64,000 bases of DNA from Bacteroidales bacterium (GCA_016707785.1 JADJGZ010000058.1:62001-126000), one strand, 5' to 3'. Numbered from the stretch's first letter, positions 1 to 8,360 are shown. Notes: generated from the letters alone by a model not told the origin. Program-made: numbers and translations.

Positions 1-2
1 TT

Positions 3-2051
3 GACCTTATCAGGGATAAGGATGAAGATTGGTGGAACAGGTATAAGGGGACACCAAAAGCCTTCATATCGCTGGAAGCCGGGCAAGAACTATGGAAAAA
101 CCCTTTCGGGGATTTCACCTCTTTTCGCCTGGAAAAAGATAGTACAGGCCTTGACAGGATCAGAAAAGGTATCGTGCAAAAAATTTCTCCTGTAACAAAT
201 GGGTATACAATTGAAAATGTCCGTGAATCAGGGATCCGGGCAGCTTCAAATTCTACTGATTTTGGAGAACTATTCCTGAGCCTGGGCTTTTTTATCATGG
301 TGGCCGGAATTATGCTGATCTCCCTGCTTTTTAGTCTGCACCTGGGCGTCAGGACCACTGAATGCGCATTACTAGCCGCCATTGGATTTCCTCAACGAAT
401 CATCTACAGGGTATTTCTCTCAGAAGCCCTTCTTTTATCCATTTCAGGCAGTATTTTCGGAGCATTGCTGGGCATCTTCTATAACAGGCTTATGATCCTG
501 GGACTGGATACGCTGTGGACCGGAGCTGTTGGGGAAACCTCACTTGGAACCTATGTGCAACCCGCAACCCTGATGTCAGGTGCATTGATTAATGTGTTAG
601 TCTCCTTTCTGACTCTGATGCTGGTGATGCGTTCGAAACTCAGGGCACAACCTGCACTATCCGTTAAAGGCATCCCACTTAGTCCAAAGGTTCAGTTTAA
701 TACACACGGTAAAAGATCAATCATCATCTCAGGCCTGGTATTTCTCCTATTTTTTGTATTTAGCCTTGTCGCTGAAAACCAACAAATACTACTTTCATTA
801 GCAACGGGTGGAATGTTCATGATTCTTTCCATCTTATTGATTTCATACTGGCTTCAAAACAAGACCTTAGTTAATAAAGGCATACCCGGCTATTTCAACT
901 TACTGATAAAGAACCTGTTATTAAAAAGGAAAAGAACGCTGGCATCCATCTCATTATTAGCTATAGGTACTTTCACCATTCTTATTACCGGGGCAAACCA
1001 AAGACCTTCCATAGAATCAGAATTTTCACCTGCTTCCGGAACCGGAGGCTTCATCCTCTGGGCTGAATCAACCTTACCCATCCGTGAGGACCTGAACTCT
1101 TTGAAAGGCAAGGAAAAGACCGGACTTTCTGATGAACCTGTGCTTGACAATGTTACCTTTTATCAGCTTGATGTTGTGGAAGGTGATGATGCCAGTTGTC
1201 TGAACCTGAATATGGTGGCCAAACCATCACTGGTCGGAATCGAACCTGGGGTCTTTAAAAACCTGGGTGCTTTCAGTTTTGAAAAGCCGTCTGAGGGAAC
1301 TTCCTGGTTGCTTTTAGATTCAGGTGGAGGAAATGTTATCCCGGCCATTGCGGATCAGACGGTTATCACCTGGGGATTACAGAAGAAAGTCGGTGATACC
1401 TTACTCTATCTCTCCGAGATGGGCCAACCCCTGAAAATGGTGCTTCAAGCCGGACTCAAAAACTCTATTTTCCAGGGCAATCTATTGATCTCCGAGGGAA
1501 ACCTTAAGAAATATTTCCCAACACAATATAAGTCGGAATTGATGCTAATTAAGGGGCCTGTTGAAAAACAAGCTGAAATATCTGACCGATTAGAGTATTT
1601 ACTGGGAGACTATGGCACCACACTTACCTCTACTTCTGAACGACTGGCATCATTCAACGAGGTACAGAACACTTACCTCTCAGTATTCATGATCCTGGGT
1701 GGCCTTGGAGTGATCATCGGGGTGATCGGATTAGGGATTATCCTCTTAAAAAATATCCTTGAGAGAAGAAATGAATTAGCCCTTATGCAGGCAATGGGCT
1801 TCAGAAACCAACTGATTACAGGCATCCTGGTGGCTGAGCATATGATCATATTATGCTCAGGGATGGTTGTTGGTTTACTTGGGGCTGTGATTGCAATTCT
1901 GTTAAGGGATAGTCAGTCATTCCTGCGGATTCCATGGTTGCCTGTCGGTGTAATTCTCCTGTTGATCCTGATCAGTGGATTGCTCTGGATATGGATTCCT
2001 GCTCAAAAGGCGATCAGGAGAAACCTGCTGGTCTCCTTGAAAAATGAGTAA
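3..2051 (+). CDS. FtsX-family ABC transporter permease, 5' partial
   Basis: Large inner-membrane permease of the FtsX/MacB type, the membrane half of an ABC exporter or lipoprotein-release-like system. The reading frame is already open at base 3 and continues without a stop, so the gene begins left of the window; the in-frame GTG at 174 is internal. Two FtsX membrane modules are visible. One lies in the first third (hydrophobic stretch, then RTTECALLAAIGF, typical of the cytoplasmic loop after the first helix). One is C-terminal (ERRNELALMQAMGF followed by two helices, ending in a basic tail). A soluble extracytoplasmic domain of about 250 residues lies between them, and extra helices near residues 240-280 suggest the 8-10 TM layout. 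The cognate ATPase is not in the window and is probably upstream. Family call is firm; the substrate is unknown. Confidence 0.85.
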   Translation, partial: DLIRDKDEDWWNRYKGTPKAFISLEAGQELWKNPFGDFTSFRLEKDSTGLDRIRKGIVQKISPVTNGYTIENVRESGIRAASNSTDFGELFLSLGFFIMVAGIMLISLLFSLHLGVRTTECALLAAIGFPQRIIYRVFLSEALLLSISGSIFGALLGIFYNRLMILGLDTLWTGAVGETSLGTYVQPATLMSGALINVLVSFLTLMLVMRSKLRAQPALSVKGIPLSPKVQFNTHGKRSIIISGLVFLLFFVFSLVAENQQILLSLATGGMFMILSILLISYWLQNKTLVNKGIPGYFNLLIKNLLLKRKRTLASISLLAIGTFTILITGANQRPSIESEFSPASGTGGFILWAESTLPIREDLNSLKGKEKTGLSDEPVLDNVTFYQLDVVEGDDASCLNLNMVAKPSLVGIEPGVFKNLGAFSFEKPSEGTSWLLLDSGGGNVIPAIADQTVITWGLQKKVGDTLLYLSEMGQPLKMVLQAGLKNSIFQGNLLISEGNLKKYFPTQYKSELMLIKGPVEKQAEISDRLEYLLGDYGTTLTSTSERLASFNEVQNTYLSVFMILGGLGVIIGVIGLGIILLKNILERRNELALMQAMGFRNQLITGILVAEHMIILCSGMVVGLLGAVIAILLRDSQSFLRIPWLPVGVILLLILISGLLWIWIPAQKAIRRNLLVSLKNE

Positions 2052-2094
2052 AACAATGGTTAAATTGTTGAAAATCCGTTAGAATGATTCTTTT

Positions 2095-2625
2095 CTAGAG
2101 GTAAAAAATACGCATTTCACCAAAAGTCACTCTTCCATGAATTGTAATTCCCGGCAAGGAAGGATTGAAGCCCGGGGATTGGTAAAATAAGTTCCCAAAA
2201 GAGGCATTTTTAAGGTCAGGACCCACCAGGCTCCCAAAGGTAGCACTGCCATTCACTTGTATTTCAACATCCCGGTTAAGTACCACCTTTAACTCACCAA
2301 ATGTACATTCCATATTCAGGTGGAGAGGTTGATCTGGCTTCAGGTCCTGTAGATTAATCGTTCCCGATCCAAAGACAACAGAATAGTTCTGCTGACCGGG
2401 TGTAAAATTTAGATTGCTTTCGCCGAACATCGTCTGGCTACCATCAGTCCTGGGTTTTAAACTTCCCTTGATCAGCAGTATCCCAACCCAGATGAGACCT
2501 AAGGAGAGAACCAGGGTAAATATGGGGATATTGAGATCAAAAATATTCCGAACAAGGAGTAAAATTCCGAAGAGGACAATTCCTCCTCCAAGTATGGTTG
2601 TAGTCGAGTATTTATTATTCATCAA
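2095..2625 (-). CDS. LiaF-like membrane protein (YvqF/DUF5668 type)
   Basis: 176 residues. Two hydrophobic helices near residues 9-27 and 34-52 are followed by a soluble beta-rich domain with recurrent TFGE/TFGS motifs (MFGESN, CTFGELKV, ATFGSLVG, VTFGEMRIF). This is the layout of LiaF/YvqF-like proteins, known as sensors or modulators of cell-envelope stress in Firmicutes; in Bacteroidota the role is undefined. It stands alone, tail to tail with the ABC permease. A very good Bacteroidota promoter lies directly upstream, at 2640-2669. The second Met (MMNN) is an equally possible start. The fold assignment is reasonable; function is not known. Confidence 0.7.
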   Translation of the reverse strand: MMNNKYSTTTILGGGIVLFGILLLVRNIFDLNIPIFTLVLSLGLIWVGILLIKGSLKPRTDGSQTMFGESNLNFTPGQQNYSVVFGSGTINLQDLKPDQPLHLNMECTFGELKVVLNRDVEIQVNGSATFGSLVGPDLKNASFGNLFYQSPGFNPSLPGITIHGRVTFGEMRIFYL

Positions 2626-2639
2626 AGCATGATTTCCAA

Positions 2640-2669
2640 CAAATGTACAAAATTGACAGGTTTATTCAA
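2640..2669 (-). promoter_or_regulatory. Bacteroidota-type promoter of the LiaF-like gene
   Basis: On the minus strand a TTG (2669-2667) is followed after exactly 19 bases by TACATTTG (2647-2640). This matches the TTTG/TTG-N19-21-TAnnTTTG consensus of the Bacteroidota primary sigma factor. The predicted transcription start is about 8-10 bases before the ATG at 2625. It is the best full promoter match I found in the window. Confidence 0.65.
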
Positions 2670-2723
2670 CTCCCGGGTGTTTTCAATATATGTTTTTGAT
2701 ACCAGGCATAACAAAGCAGATCA

Positions 2724-3230
2724 TTAGGCCTGTCTATTACTCTTTTCTCCCATCCCGGATTTAAGTCTCTCAATAATCTCAAAAACTGCAGGACAGACAA
2801 AGCTGTTTTTTAATGTGATTGGGAGCAACTGGTAGAATCGCCTTCGGTCAGTATGGGGATATTCTCTGCAGGCTTTCGGCCGATTGGTATAGATAGCGCA
2901 ATAATGGTCGGCACCCAGGAAAGGACATGGCATCGATTTGAATACAAAATCTCCGTCCTCATCTTCCCTGAAATAGGTCTGCATCACTGTCCCCGGCTTC
3001 ATTTTTAAGCTGGGAGCCATTTTATCGATATCCTGGGTGGTAATCCTGGGTCCCAGTGATTTACAACAATTTCCACATTCCAGGCAATCAATCTCTTCAA
3101 ACACCTCTTCATGAAGCTGATGGACCTTTTCATCCAGTTTCCTTGGATCCCATTTCGCCAGCTTCCGGAAAAATGCTTCATTCTCCGACTTTTTCTGGGT
3201 TGCTTGTTTATGCAGATCCGTTATGTTCAT
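2724..3230 (-). CDS. YkgJ-family cysteine-cluster protein
   Basis: 168 residues, with the Zn/Fe-chelating cysteine cluster of the YkgJ (UPF0153) family. There is a first cluster CLECGNCCKSLGPRI near residues 50-64, then CPFLGADHYCAIYTNRPKAC with the typical C-x-IY-x-x-RP-x-x-CR-x-(F/Y)P layout near residues 100-122. The family is thought to bind metal through these cysteines; no reaction is established. The start codon sits only 3 bp from the end of a heptamer array (3234-3309), so the whole 5' leader would consist of repeat. The C-terminal 45 residues look poorly conserved. Confidence 0.8.
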   Translation of the reverse strand: MNITDLHKQATQKKSENEAFFRKLAKWDPRKLDEKVHQLHEEVFEEIDCLECGNCCKSLGPRITTQDIDKMAPSLKMKPGTVMQTYFREDEDGDFVFKSMPCPFLGADHYCAIYTNRPKACREYPHTDRRRFYQLLPITLKNSFVCPAVFEIIERLKSGMGEKSNRQA

Positions 3231-3233
3231 AAA

Positions 3234-3309
3234 GTGCTGGGTGCTGGGTGCTGGGTGCTGGGTGCTGGGTGCTGGAGTGCTGAGTGCTGAGTGCTGGAGT
3301 GCTGGGTGT
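3234..3309 (-). repeat. CAGCAC-type heptamer array
   Basis: About ten tandem 7-bp units read on the plus strand as GTGCTGG and GTGCTGA variants, i.e. CCAGCAC/TCAGCAC on the strand of the flanking genes. One or two units have an extra base that shifts the phase. The array ends 3 bp before the YkgJ start codon. Same family as 5975-6009, 11344-11422 and 30409-30478. Confidence 0.9.
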
Positions 3310-3408
3310 CCAGAAGGGGAGCCACTGGTTCTGAGTGCCGGGAATTTTCAGTGGAAAGTTTTTAGTAATTATTGAGTTAAGGGATTATGCGTAAAAAAGA
3401 ACCACAAA

Positions 3409-3424
3409 TCCGCCGGCTGGCGGA
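3409..3424. repeat. TCCGCC-GGCT-GGCGGA hairpin repeat
   Basis: A 6-bp perfect stem with a 4-base loop, flanked by ACAAA and CAAAT and followed by ACACAAAT units and several ATTCGTG heptamers to about 3500. It is one of five copies of the same dispersed element in this window (also 9530-9545, 9637-9652, 18076-18091, 18379-18394). Confidence 0.85.
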
Positions 3425-3517
3425 CAAATGATACACAAATAAACACAAATAAATTCGTGAAAATTCGTGCTTAAATTCGTGTAATTCGTGTTCTATTAAT
3501 TCTGTCAAAAATCACTC

Positions 3518-3771
3518 ATTGTCGAATTGTCAAATTGTCAAATTGCCGAATTTTCAAATTCTCAAAAGTGTTTACCCCCAACCCCCTATAAATAGGGGGA
3601 GTTATCATATTATGAAAATTTTTATTCTCCCAATCTCCCCATTCTCTTCATTCCACATCTCACCATCTCTCCATCTCCTCATCTCTCCATCTCTCCATCT
3701 CTCCATCTCCTCATCTCCACATCTCCTAATCCTCACATTTTCAAATTGTCAAATTGTCAAATTGCCGAATT
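3518..3771 (-). repeat. Octamer arrays: GACAATTT and GGAGATGG families
   Basis: Three blocks in the 539-bp spacer after the co-chaperone gene. AAATTGTC units (GACAATTT on the gene strand) lie at 3518-3564 and 3737-3771; CATCTCC/CATCTCTC units (GGAGATG on the gene strand) lie at 3625-3735. The 3737-3771 block runs into the stop codon of the co-chaperone gene at 3770. Between the blocks (3570-3600) is a short ACCCCCTATAAATAGGGGG inverted repeat. No gene is credible here; reading frames through the arrays give only low-complexity peptides. Confidence 0.85.
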
Positions 3772-4522
3772 AACTCATCCCTCTCTCCTTCTTAATCTGC
3801 TCATACGCTGCCTGCATCTCCTGGAATTTTACTTTCGCGGCTTTCTGAACATCTTCACCCATGGTACTTACCCTGTCCGGATGGTATTTCAAAGCCATCT
3901 TCCTGTATGCTTTCTTCACTTCCTCATCATTGGCATCAGGTGTGATCTCCATGATTCTGTAAGCTGAAGTGGTATCTTTGATGAACATTGCCTTAATACT
4001 CTCCAGGTCGGCACTGCTGATCCCAAGGCCGGCACTGATTTTCCCTATCATCCTGACCTCTTCGGGATGTGAAACCCCATCAGCCATCGCTATTCCAAAC
4101 AAGAAATGCAGGAGCTGAAGCCTGCCTGAATACTCCATAAACTGCCGGATCTGACTGCTCACCGCATGAACATCATACTCTTGCTTTAAAATTTCCCTCA
4201 GTGCCAGCAATTGCTGTTCTGCTTCATTAATTCCAAACTGTGTCACCAGGAATTGCCTGACATAATCTAGTTCAGATTTTAGGATGCGCTGATCCGATTT
4301 CATCACAGCAGCGGCTAATACCAACAAACTGACTTTGAAATCGCCTGATTGCGTATTCCTCCTCATTCCACCCTGTGGAGCCGGGCCGGACTTATCATAA
4401 GCATACTCTCCACTGGTCATCCCATCGATCATGGAACCAAACACAAATCCAAGGACAGCCCCTAGGGGTCCACCGGCAGCCCATCCAAGGCCACCTCCAA
4501 TCCATTTTAAAAACTTTGCCAT
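3770..4522 (-). CDS. TerB/DnaJ-domain co-chaperone (DjlA-like)
   Basis: About 250 residues from the preferred start MAKFLKWIGGG. The N-terminus is a glycine-rich membrane-associated segment (WIGGGLGWAAGGPLGAVLGF), as in DjlA proteins. The middle is an all-helical TerB-like domain (about residues 55-165). The C-terminus is a J-domain of about 65 residues with the HPD motif (KMALKYHPDRVS) that stimulates Hsp70/DnaK ATPase. An upstream ATG at 4582 would add 20 residues, but it lies in the loop of a terminator-like hairpin (4571-4601) and the family normally starts at MAKF, so 4522 is preferred. It follows the saccharopine dehydrogenase gene on the same strand but probably as a separate unit. Partner and membrane topology are inferred from the family. 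Confidence 0.85.
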   Translation of the reverse strand: MAKFLKWIGGGLGWAAGGPLGAVLGFVFGSMIDGMTSGEYAYDKSGPAPQGGMRRNTQSGDFKVSLLVLAAAVMKSDQRILKSELDYVRQFLVTQFGINEAEQQLLALREILKQEYDVHAVSSQIRQFMEYSGRLQLLHFLFGIAMADGVSHPEEVRMIGKISAGLGISSADLESIKAMFIKDTTSAYRIMEITPDANDEEVKKAYRKMALKYHPDRVSTMGEDVQKAAKVKFQEMQAAYEQIKKERGMS

Positions 4523-4570
4523 TTTTCCAATAAAAAAAAGTGATCCGGCAAAAATACATAAGCATTGAAA

Positions 4571-4601
4571 ACGGGACGCCATTGCCGTGTTGACGCCCCG
4601 C
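4571..4601 (-). terminator. Terminator-like hairpin after the saccharopine dehydrogenase gene
   Basis: On the minus strand a GC-rich 10-bp arm (GCGGGGCGTC) pairs with GGCGTCCCGT, with three G-U wobbles and an 11-base loop, followed by TTTT. It lies 20 bp past the stop codon at 4622. The hairpin covers the upstream alternative ATG of the next gene (4582), which argues against that start. Confidence 0.5.
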
Positions 4602-4621
4602 TCTTTTATGAAATATTAATA

Positions 4622-5958
4622 CTATCCGAGTTTTTCCGACAAAGGAAGTCCATATTCCTCCTCCAACCTGATATCCAAAGCCTCTAAGGCATCGAGAATA
4701 GGATTGTAAATTCCGGGTAATACCGGACGATATACCCCTTTTTCCAGGATCTGTCCTTCAAGTATCATCTCAACTGCAATGGCTGCTGGTAATGCAACTG
4801 TCCGGGCAATGGAAGTATCCGTGGCAGGTGTTCCGAAATCGAGCATCCTCGATCGGACCACTTCCTGCGAACCATCAGGATAGGATACAAGGAAACTGTG
4901 CTGCATTACTACCATATCCCTTTCGGTATGTCCCAATTCCATTTTGCTAATCATAAGGTCACTGGTGACTTCAAAAGGAGAATCTACTCCCCTGTTCATC
5001 ATAGTTTCATCAAATAATCCCAGCCATTCCATTGCATGAAGGGCATGCGCATTCTCAGGAATTCCAAGATAAGAAGCAACCTTAGTTTTAATCCCGGTAA
5101 TTTCTTTTTCACCGAGCTGCTTTGCCACCAGGGCAGCATAGCTCATTCCACTCATATCAGTTTTCTCCTGGGAAATGAGGTTCAGGGCTTTGATGGCATC
5201 TAAAGTCTCACACCAACCGCTGAAACGGAAGGTACCCCTGCAGATGGTTTTCACCTCAGGGATTCCATACACATCGATATAAGATACCGAGTCTCTGTTC
5301 GGATAGATCTCCAGTTGGCCTACATTGGGAAAATCCACCTTCCAGGGATTCTTGAAAAGGTCTTTGGTAGGAATAAATACCTCTTTCCCATCCTTTAGGT
5401 ATGCGGCATCATTATTCCCTGCCAGAACAACCCCTTTCGGACTCCATGAGAACTTATATTTCAGCGGATTATTCGCAGCTTCAGGTGCAGGTAAAGCGCC
5501 GCAGATGGAATAAAACTCATCAATTTTTCCTCCTTTTGCATGAACATGGTCAATGATTCTCATTGCCGACATATGATCAATCCCTGGATCCAGTCCCGAT
5601 TCATTCAGGATAATAATTCCTGCTTCACGTGCTTCAGCATCGAGTGCCTGCATCTCAGGCTTCACATATGAAGTGGTAACCATATTTCGCCTGTGCTTCA
5701 GGCATTGTTTGGCAACAGTAAGATGGAACAGATAAGGAAGAAGACTCACAGTAAGGTCATGCTCCGATACCATCTTCCCAGGGTTTCTTCATCACTTACC
5801 TCCCAATTCACCACCTTGCCCAATTCAAAACCGACCACCATCTCCATCGCCCGCTCCGGGGTGTTGGAAGCCACTGTTACCTGGTAATTTTTTCCTAAAA
5901 GATGCCTGATGAGTGGTTTTGCCACCAATCCTGCGCCTAATACCAATACTTTTTTCAT
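4622..5958 (-). CDS. Saccharopine dehydrogenase (C-terminal enzyme of LKR/SDH pathway), frame-interrupted
   Basis: The protein would be about 445 residues. It starts MKKVLVLGAGLVAKPL (Rossmann NAD(P)-binding GxGxxA-like motif) and continues with SLLPYLFH, ESGLDPGIDHMSAM and CGALPAPEAANNPLKYKFSWSP, the signatures of saccharopine dehydrogenase/reductase. Saccharopine dehydrogenase releases glutamate and aminoadipate semialdehyde. The first 60 residues and the remaining 383 are in different frames. At about 5775 the gene reads CTGGGAAGATGG, and one added A (CTG GGA AAG ATG) restores a continuous LGKMVSEHDLTVSLLPY. The single missing base is either a consensus error or a true frameshift. It follows the LKR gene (6152-7474) on the same strand, so the two steps are probably co-expressed across a 190-bp spacer of repeats. 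An aminoadipate-forming LYS9-type direction is also possible. Confidence 0.8.
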
Positions 5959-5974
5959 ATGTTGTTACTATTAT

Positions 5975-6009
5975 TGCTGAGTGCTGAGTGCTGAGTGCTG
6001 GGTGCTGTG
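5975..6009 (-). repeat. CAGCAC-type heptamer array (short)
   Basis: About five 7-bp units (GTGCTGA, one GTGCTGG) on the plus strand, i.e. TCAGCAC on the gene strand. It lies 16 bp upstream of the saccharopine dehydrogenase start at 5958. Confidence 0.85.
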
Positions 6010-6047
6010 TGAAGTCCAAGTGTCCAAGTTTATTCAGTCCCAAGCTT

Positions 6048-6165
6048 TTTCAAATTGTCAAATTGTCGAGCCAAAGGCTTCCCTTCGGGAAATTGTCGAA
6101 TTGTCGAATTGTCGAATTGTCGAATTGTCAAATTGTCAAATTGTCAAATTTTCAAATTTCCAAAT
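6048..6165 (-). repeat. GACAATTT/GACAATTC octamer array with embedded hairpin block
   Basis: About twelve 8-bp units (plus strand AAATTGTC/GAATTGTC) start exactly at the 3' end of the LKR gene, whose stop codon at 6152 is inside the array. A 23-bp block at 6068-6090 (plus strand GAGCCAAAGGCTTCCCTTCGG) interrupts the units; the same block recurs twice at 25.7 kb inside another octamer array of this family. Confidence 0.9.
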
Positions 6166-7474
6166 TATTCACAAATTCTTCCAGGTACTCAAACTCCGGA
6201 GTTAACTTCCCTTTATGAAGAATCAGGCCTTTTTTAATCGGACGTGGAAGGTCCAGGTCCTCAAATTCCTCAGCAAAATCACAATCTGCAATCGGTTTCA
6301 CGAAATTGGTCAATACATCGGCGAATCCATCTGATGAATCGCGGGGCAATTCAGAAGGTAAAATATCCACAGCCATCACCAGTATCCCATCACCCTTATG
6401 TCCCATCTCATAAGTTCTTTCCGAAGGGTGATATACGAATATAGGGTCCTCAATTTCGGTAGCTTTCTCTGTAAATTCAACAGAACCATTCACATCGCAG
6501 GAAATATCTCCAACAACCTTAAGTTTAGGAGTACCCTTGGAATAAAGCTTTTCCATATAATCTTTCGTAATCAGCCTTGGGTAACGTTTATCCCAGTAGA
6601 TACAGTTCACCAGCATATCCAGATGTGGAACGTATTTATCAAAACAACTCTGGTAGTTCTGTGGATTGGCATAATAATCCTGCAAGTCAAATTCGGCCTC
6701 GGGATCAATAGGTTCTGCCAGGTCCTTTTCTTTATAAACAACCTTGTAAATCAGATTATTAGGAAGATGAGCCCTGCGCTTCAAGGCCAACAACTTCTCA
6801 GGGGAAATCTCCTTGACAGGCAATAATCCTATGATCTCCTGTGCACCTCCTGATACATTTCCATAACCGGTGAAAGCAACAGTGAATGGCCTTAACTCCT
6901 CAGGCAATCCATTTTCCGCAATCTCCTGTCCTACAGCGGAAACCGCCTTCTTGGCATCATCCAGGGATGCATAGGTATGTGCTTGTTTTATATGCTGGAA
7001 TGGAGTCTTATATCCCGCTTCCTTCAGCCTTAATCCCAGGGACCACAATGTGTTGATCATCCCGGCAAGACCGGCATACCTGCCAAAAAAGATGAGACGT
7101 TTCCCCTGTTCATCAATGATCTTCTCATAATCAATCAGGTTACAACGCATCTCCATCATCTTTCGGAGCATCGGCATATTATAAGGCTGACCTTTAATAA
7201 CATGTGAAAAGAAAATATAGGTTTTATCCTCTTCAAAGAAATTAATGGGCATCTCTTTCACTCCAAAAATCACACTGCACTTCTTCAGGTCCTTCGCCAT
7301 TTTAGCCCCGGCCTTCAGGTACTCTTCCTCGGTAAAAACCCTTTTATCGGAATGCTGCACAATGATATCCAGCTTCTTATTCTTTACCAGTTTCTCAACA
7401 TGCCTGGGGGTAAGAGGGGCCCGGCGCTCCATGGCATATTTATCTTCATGCCTGATTCCAATAAAATTACTCAT
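6152..7474 (-). CDS. Lysine-2-oxoglutarate reductase (saccharopine-forming, LKR)
   Basis: 440 residues resembling the N-terminal reductase half of eukaryotic LKR/SDH (AASS). It opens with the alanine-dehydrogenase/transhydrogenase-like domain (IGIRHEDKYAMERRAPLTPRHV), then FSHVIKGQPYNMPMLRKM, a GRYAGLAGMINTLWSLG segment and a nucleotide-binding region with FTGYGNVSGGAQEI. In the family this enzyme condenses lysine with 2-oxoglutarate using NADPH to give saccharopine. The next gene downstream encodes the matching saccharopine dehydrogenase, which supports a lysine-catabolic operon split into two proteins. The final residues (EFVNNLEI) run into the octamer array, so the extreme C-terminus may be repeat-derived. 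Pathway direction is inferred from family and neighbour. Confidence 0.8.
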   Translation of the reverse strand: MSNFIGIRHEDKYAMERRAPLTPRHVEKLVKNKKLDIIVQHSDKRVFTEEEYLKAGAKMAKDLKKCSVIFGVKEMPINFFEEDKTYIFFSHVIKGQPYNMPMLRKMMEMRCNLIDYEKIIDEQGKRLIFFGRYAGLAGMINTLWSLGLRLKEAGYKTPFQHIKQAHTYASLDDAKKAVSAVGQEIAENGLPEELRPFTVAFTGYGNVSGGAQEIIGLLPVKEISPEKLLALKRRAHLPNNLIYKVVYKEKDLAEPIDPEAEFDLQDYYANPQNYQSCFDKYVPHLDMLVNCIYWDKRYPRLITKDYMEKLYSKGTPKLKVVGDISCDVNGSVEFTEKATEIEDPIFVYHPSERTYEMGHKGDGILVMAVDILPSELPRDSSDGFADVLTNFVKPIADCDFAEEFEDLDLPRPIKKGLILHKGKLTPEFEYLEEFVNNLEI

Positions 7475-7593
7475 TCAATCGATTTGATTTTGCTTCCGTA
7501 GCACGGAAATCATAGGTTTATTTTAAAGAAAAGCCTGTATTATCAAGTATTCCATGAATTCCTGATGGCATGGCAAACATATCAAAATTTTAA

Positions 7594-7601
7594 TACATTT
7601 G
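7594..7601 (+). promoter_or_regulatory. TAnnTTTG -7 box before mtgA
   Basis: TACATTTG matches the Bacteroidota -7 consensus. A start of transcription about 6 bases downstream would leave a leader of roughly 35 bases to the ATG at 7644 and would place the earlier ATG at 7599 upstream of the mRNA, so this element helps decide the start of mtgA. No convincing TTG -33 box is at the ideal distance. Confidence 0.45.
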
Positions 7602-7643
7602 CATGCATTCCAACAAAATTGTTTTTCAATTCACAAAGCAGGT

Positions 7644-8360
7644 ATGGAACAGGATACAGCGCCGGTTGTAAAACCCGGTTTACTGAAAAGGATCTTCCGG
7701 TTTATTAAATGGAGTATTATCCTTTTCCTGGCTTCAACCATCCTCGTTACTATCCTCTACCGTTTCATAAATCCACCTGTTACCCCGCTCATGATGATAC
7801 GGGTTGTAGAGCAACTTGCCGATAACGAAAAGCCCCGGCTCATCAAGGATTGGGTTGCTCTTGAAGATATCTCAGACAATATGAAACTGGCTGTGATTGC
7901 TTCAGAAGATAATAACTTCGAAAGTCATTTCGGTGTCGATTTCAAAGCCATTAAAAAGGCTAATAAACTGAATAAAAAAGGAAAGAAACTGAGAGGTGCC
8001 AGTACCATTACTCAACAAACGGCAAAAAATGTGTTCCTCTGGCCCGACCGTACCTGGGTGAGAAAAGGGCTGGAACTCTACTTCACCGGACTGATCGAGG
8101 TATTCTGGGGCAAAAAAAGGATTATGGAAGTCTATCTGAATGTGATAGAAATGGGGACTGGAATCTATGGAGTAGAGGAAGCTGCACAAACCTACTTCAA
8201 AAAATCTGCTTCCAGGCTCTCACGATCTGAAGCCGCTGCCATTGCCGCCGTTCTGCCAAATCCCTTGCGCTGGCGCCCAGATAAGCCCACATCTTATATC
8301 CAGAAAAAGAAAGGCTGGATACAATGGAACATGAACAATGTGGTAAAGCCGGAATGGTGA
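7644..8360 (+). CDS. mtgA: Monofunctional peptidoglycan glycosyltransferase MtgA
   Basis: About 238 residues from MEQDTAPV. One N-terminal membrane anchor (about residues 18-38) is followed by a GT51 domain. Diagnostic motifs are present: ASEDNNFESHFGVD with the catalytic Glu, KLRGASTITQQTAKNVFLWP, RKGLELYFTGLIEVFWGKKRIMEVYLNVIEMG and GIYGVEEAAQTYF. The enzyme polymerises lipid II into glycan strands at the outer face of the inner membrane. There is no transpeptidase domain, so it is the monofunctional form. An ATG at 7599 would add 15 residues without hydrophobic character; the start at 7644 is preferred because it places the promoter box correctly. It is a single gene, not in an obvious operon. 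Confidence 0.92.
   Translation: MEQDTAPVVKPGLLKRIFRFIKWSIILFLASTILVTILYRFINPPVTPLMMIRVVEQLADNEKPRLIKDWVALEDISDNMKLAVIASEDNNFESHFGVDFKAIKKANKLNKKGKKLRGASTITQQTAKNVFLWPDRTWVRKGLELYFTGLIEVFWGKKRIMEVYLNVIEMGTGIYGVEEAAQTYFKKSASRLSRSEAAAIAAVLPNPLRWRPDKPTSYIQKKKGWIQWNMNNVVKPEW

Noticed and set aside
174..176. GTG as start of the FtsX-type permease
   Set aside because: The same frame is open to base 3 and reads a plausible extracytoplasmic domain, so the gene simply begins outside the window.
4580..4582. Upstream ATG as start of the co-chaperone gene
   Set aside because: It lies in the loop of a terminator-like hairpin and adds residues absent from the family; the MAKFLKWIGGG start at 4522 fits better.
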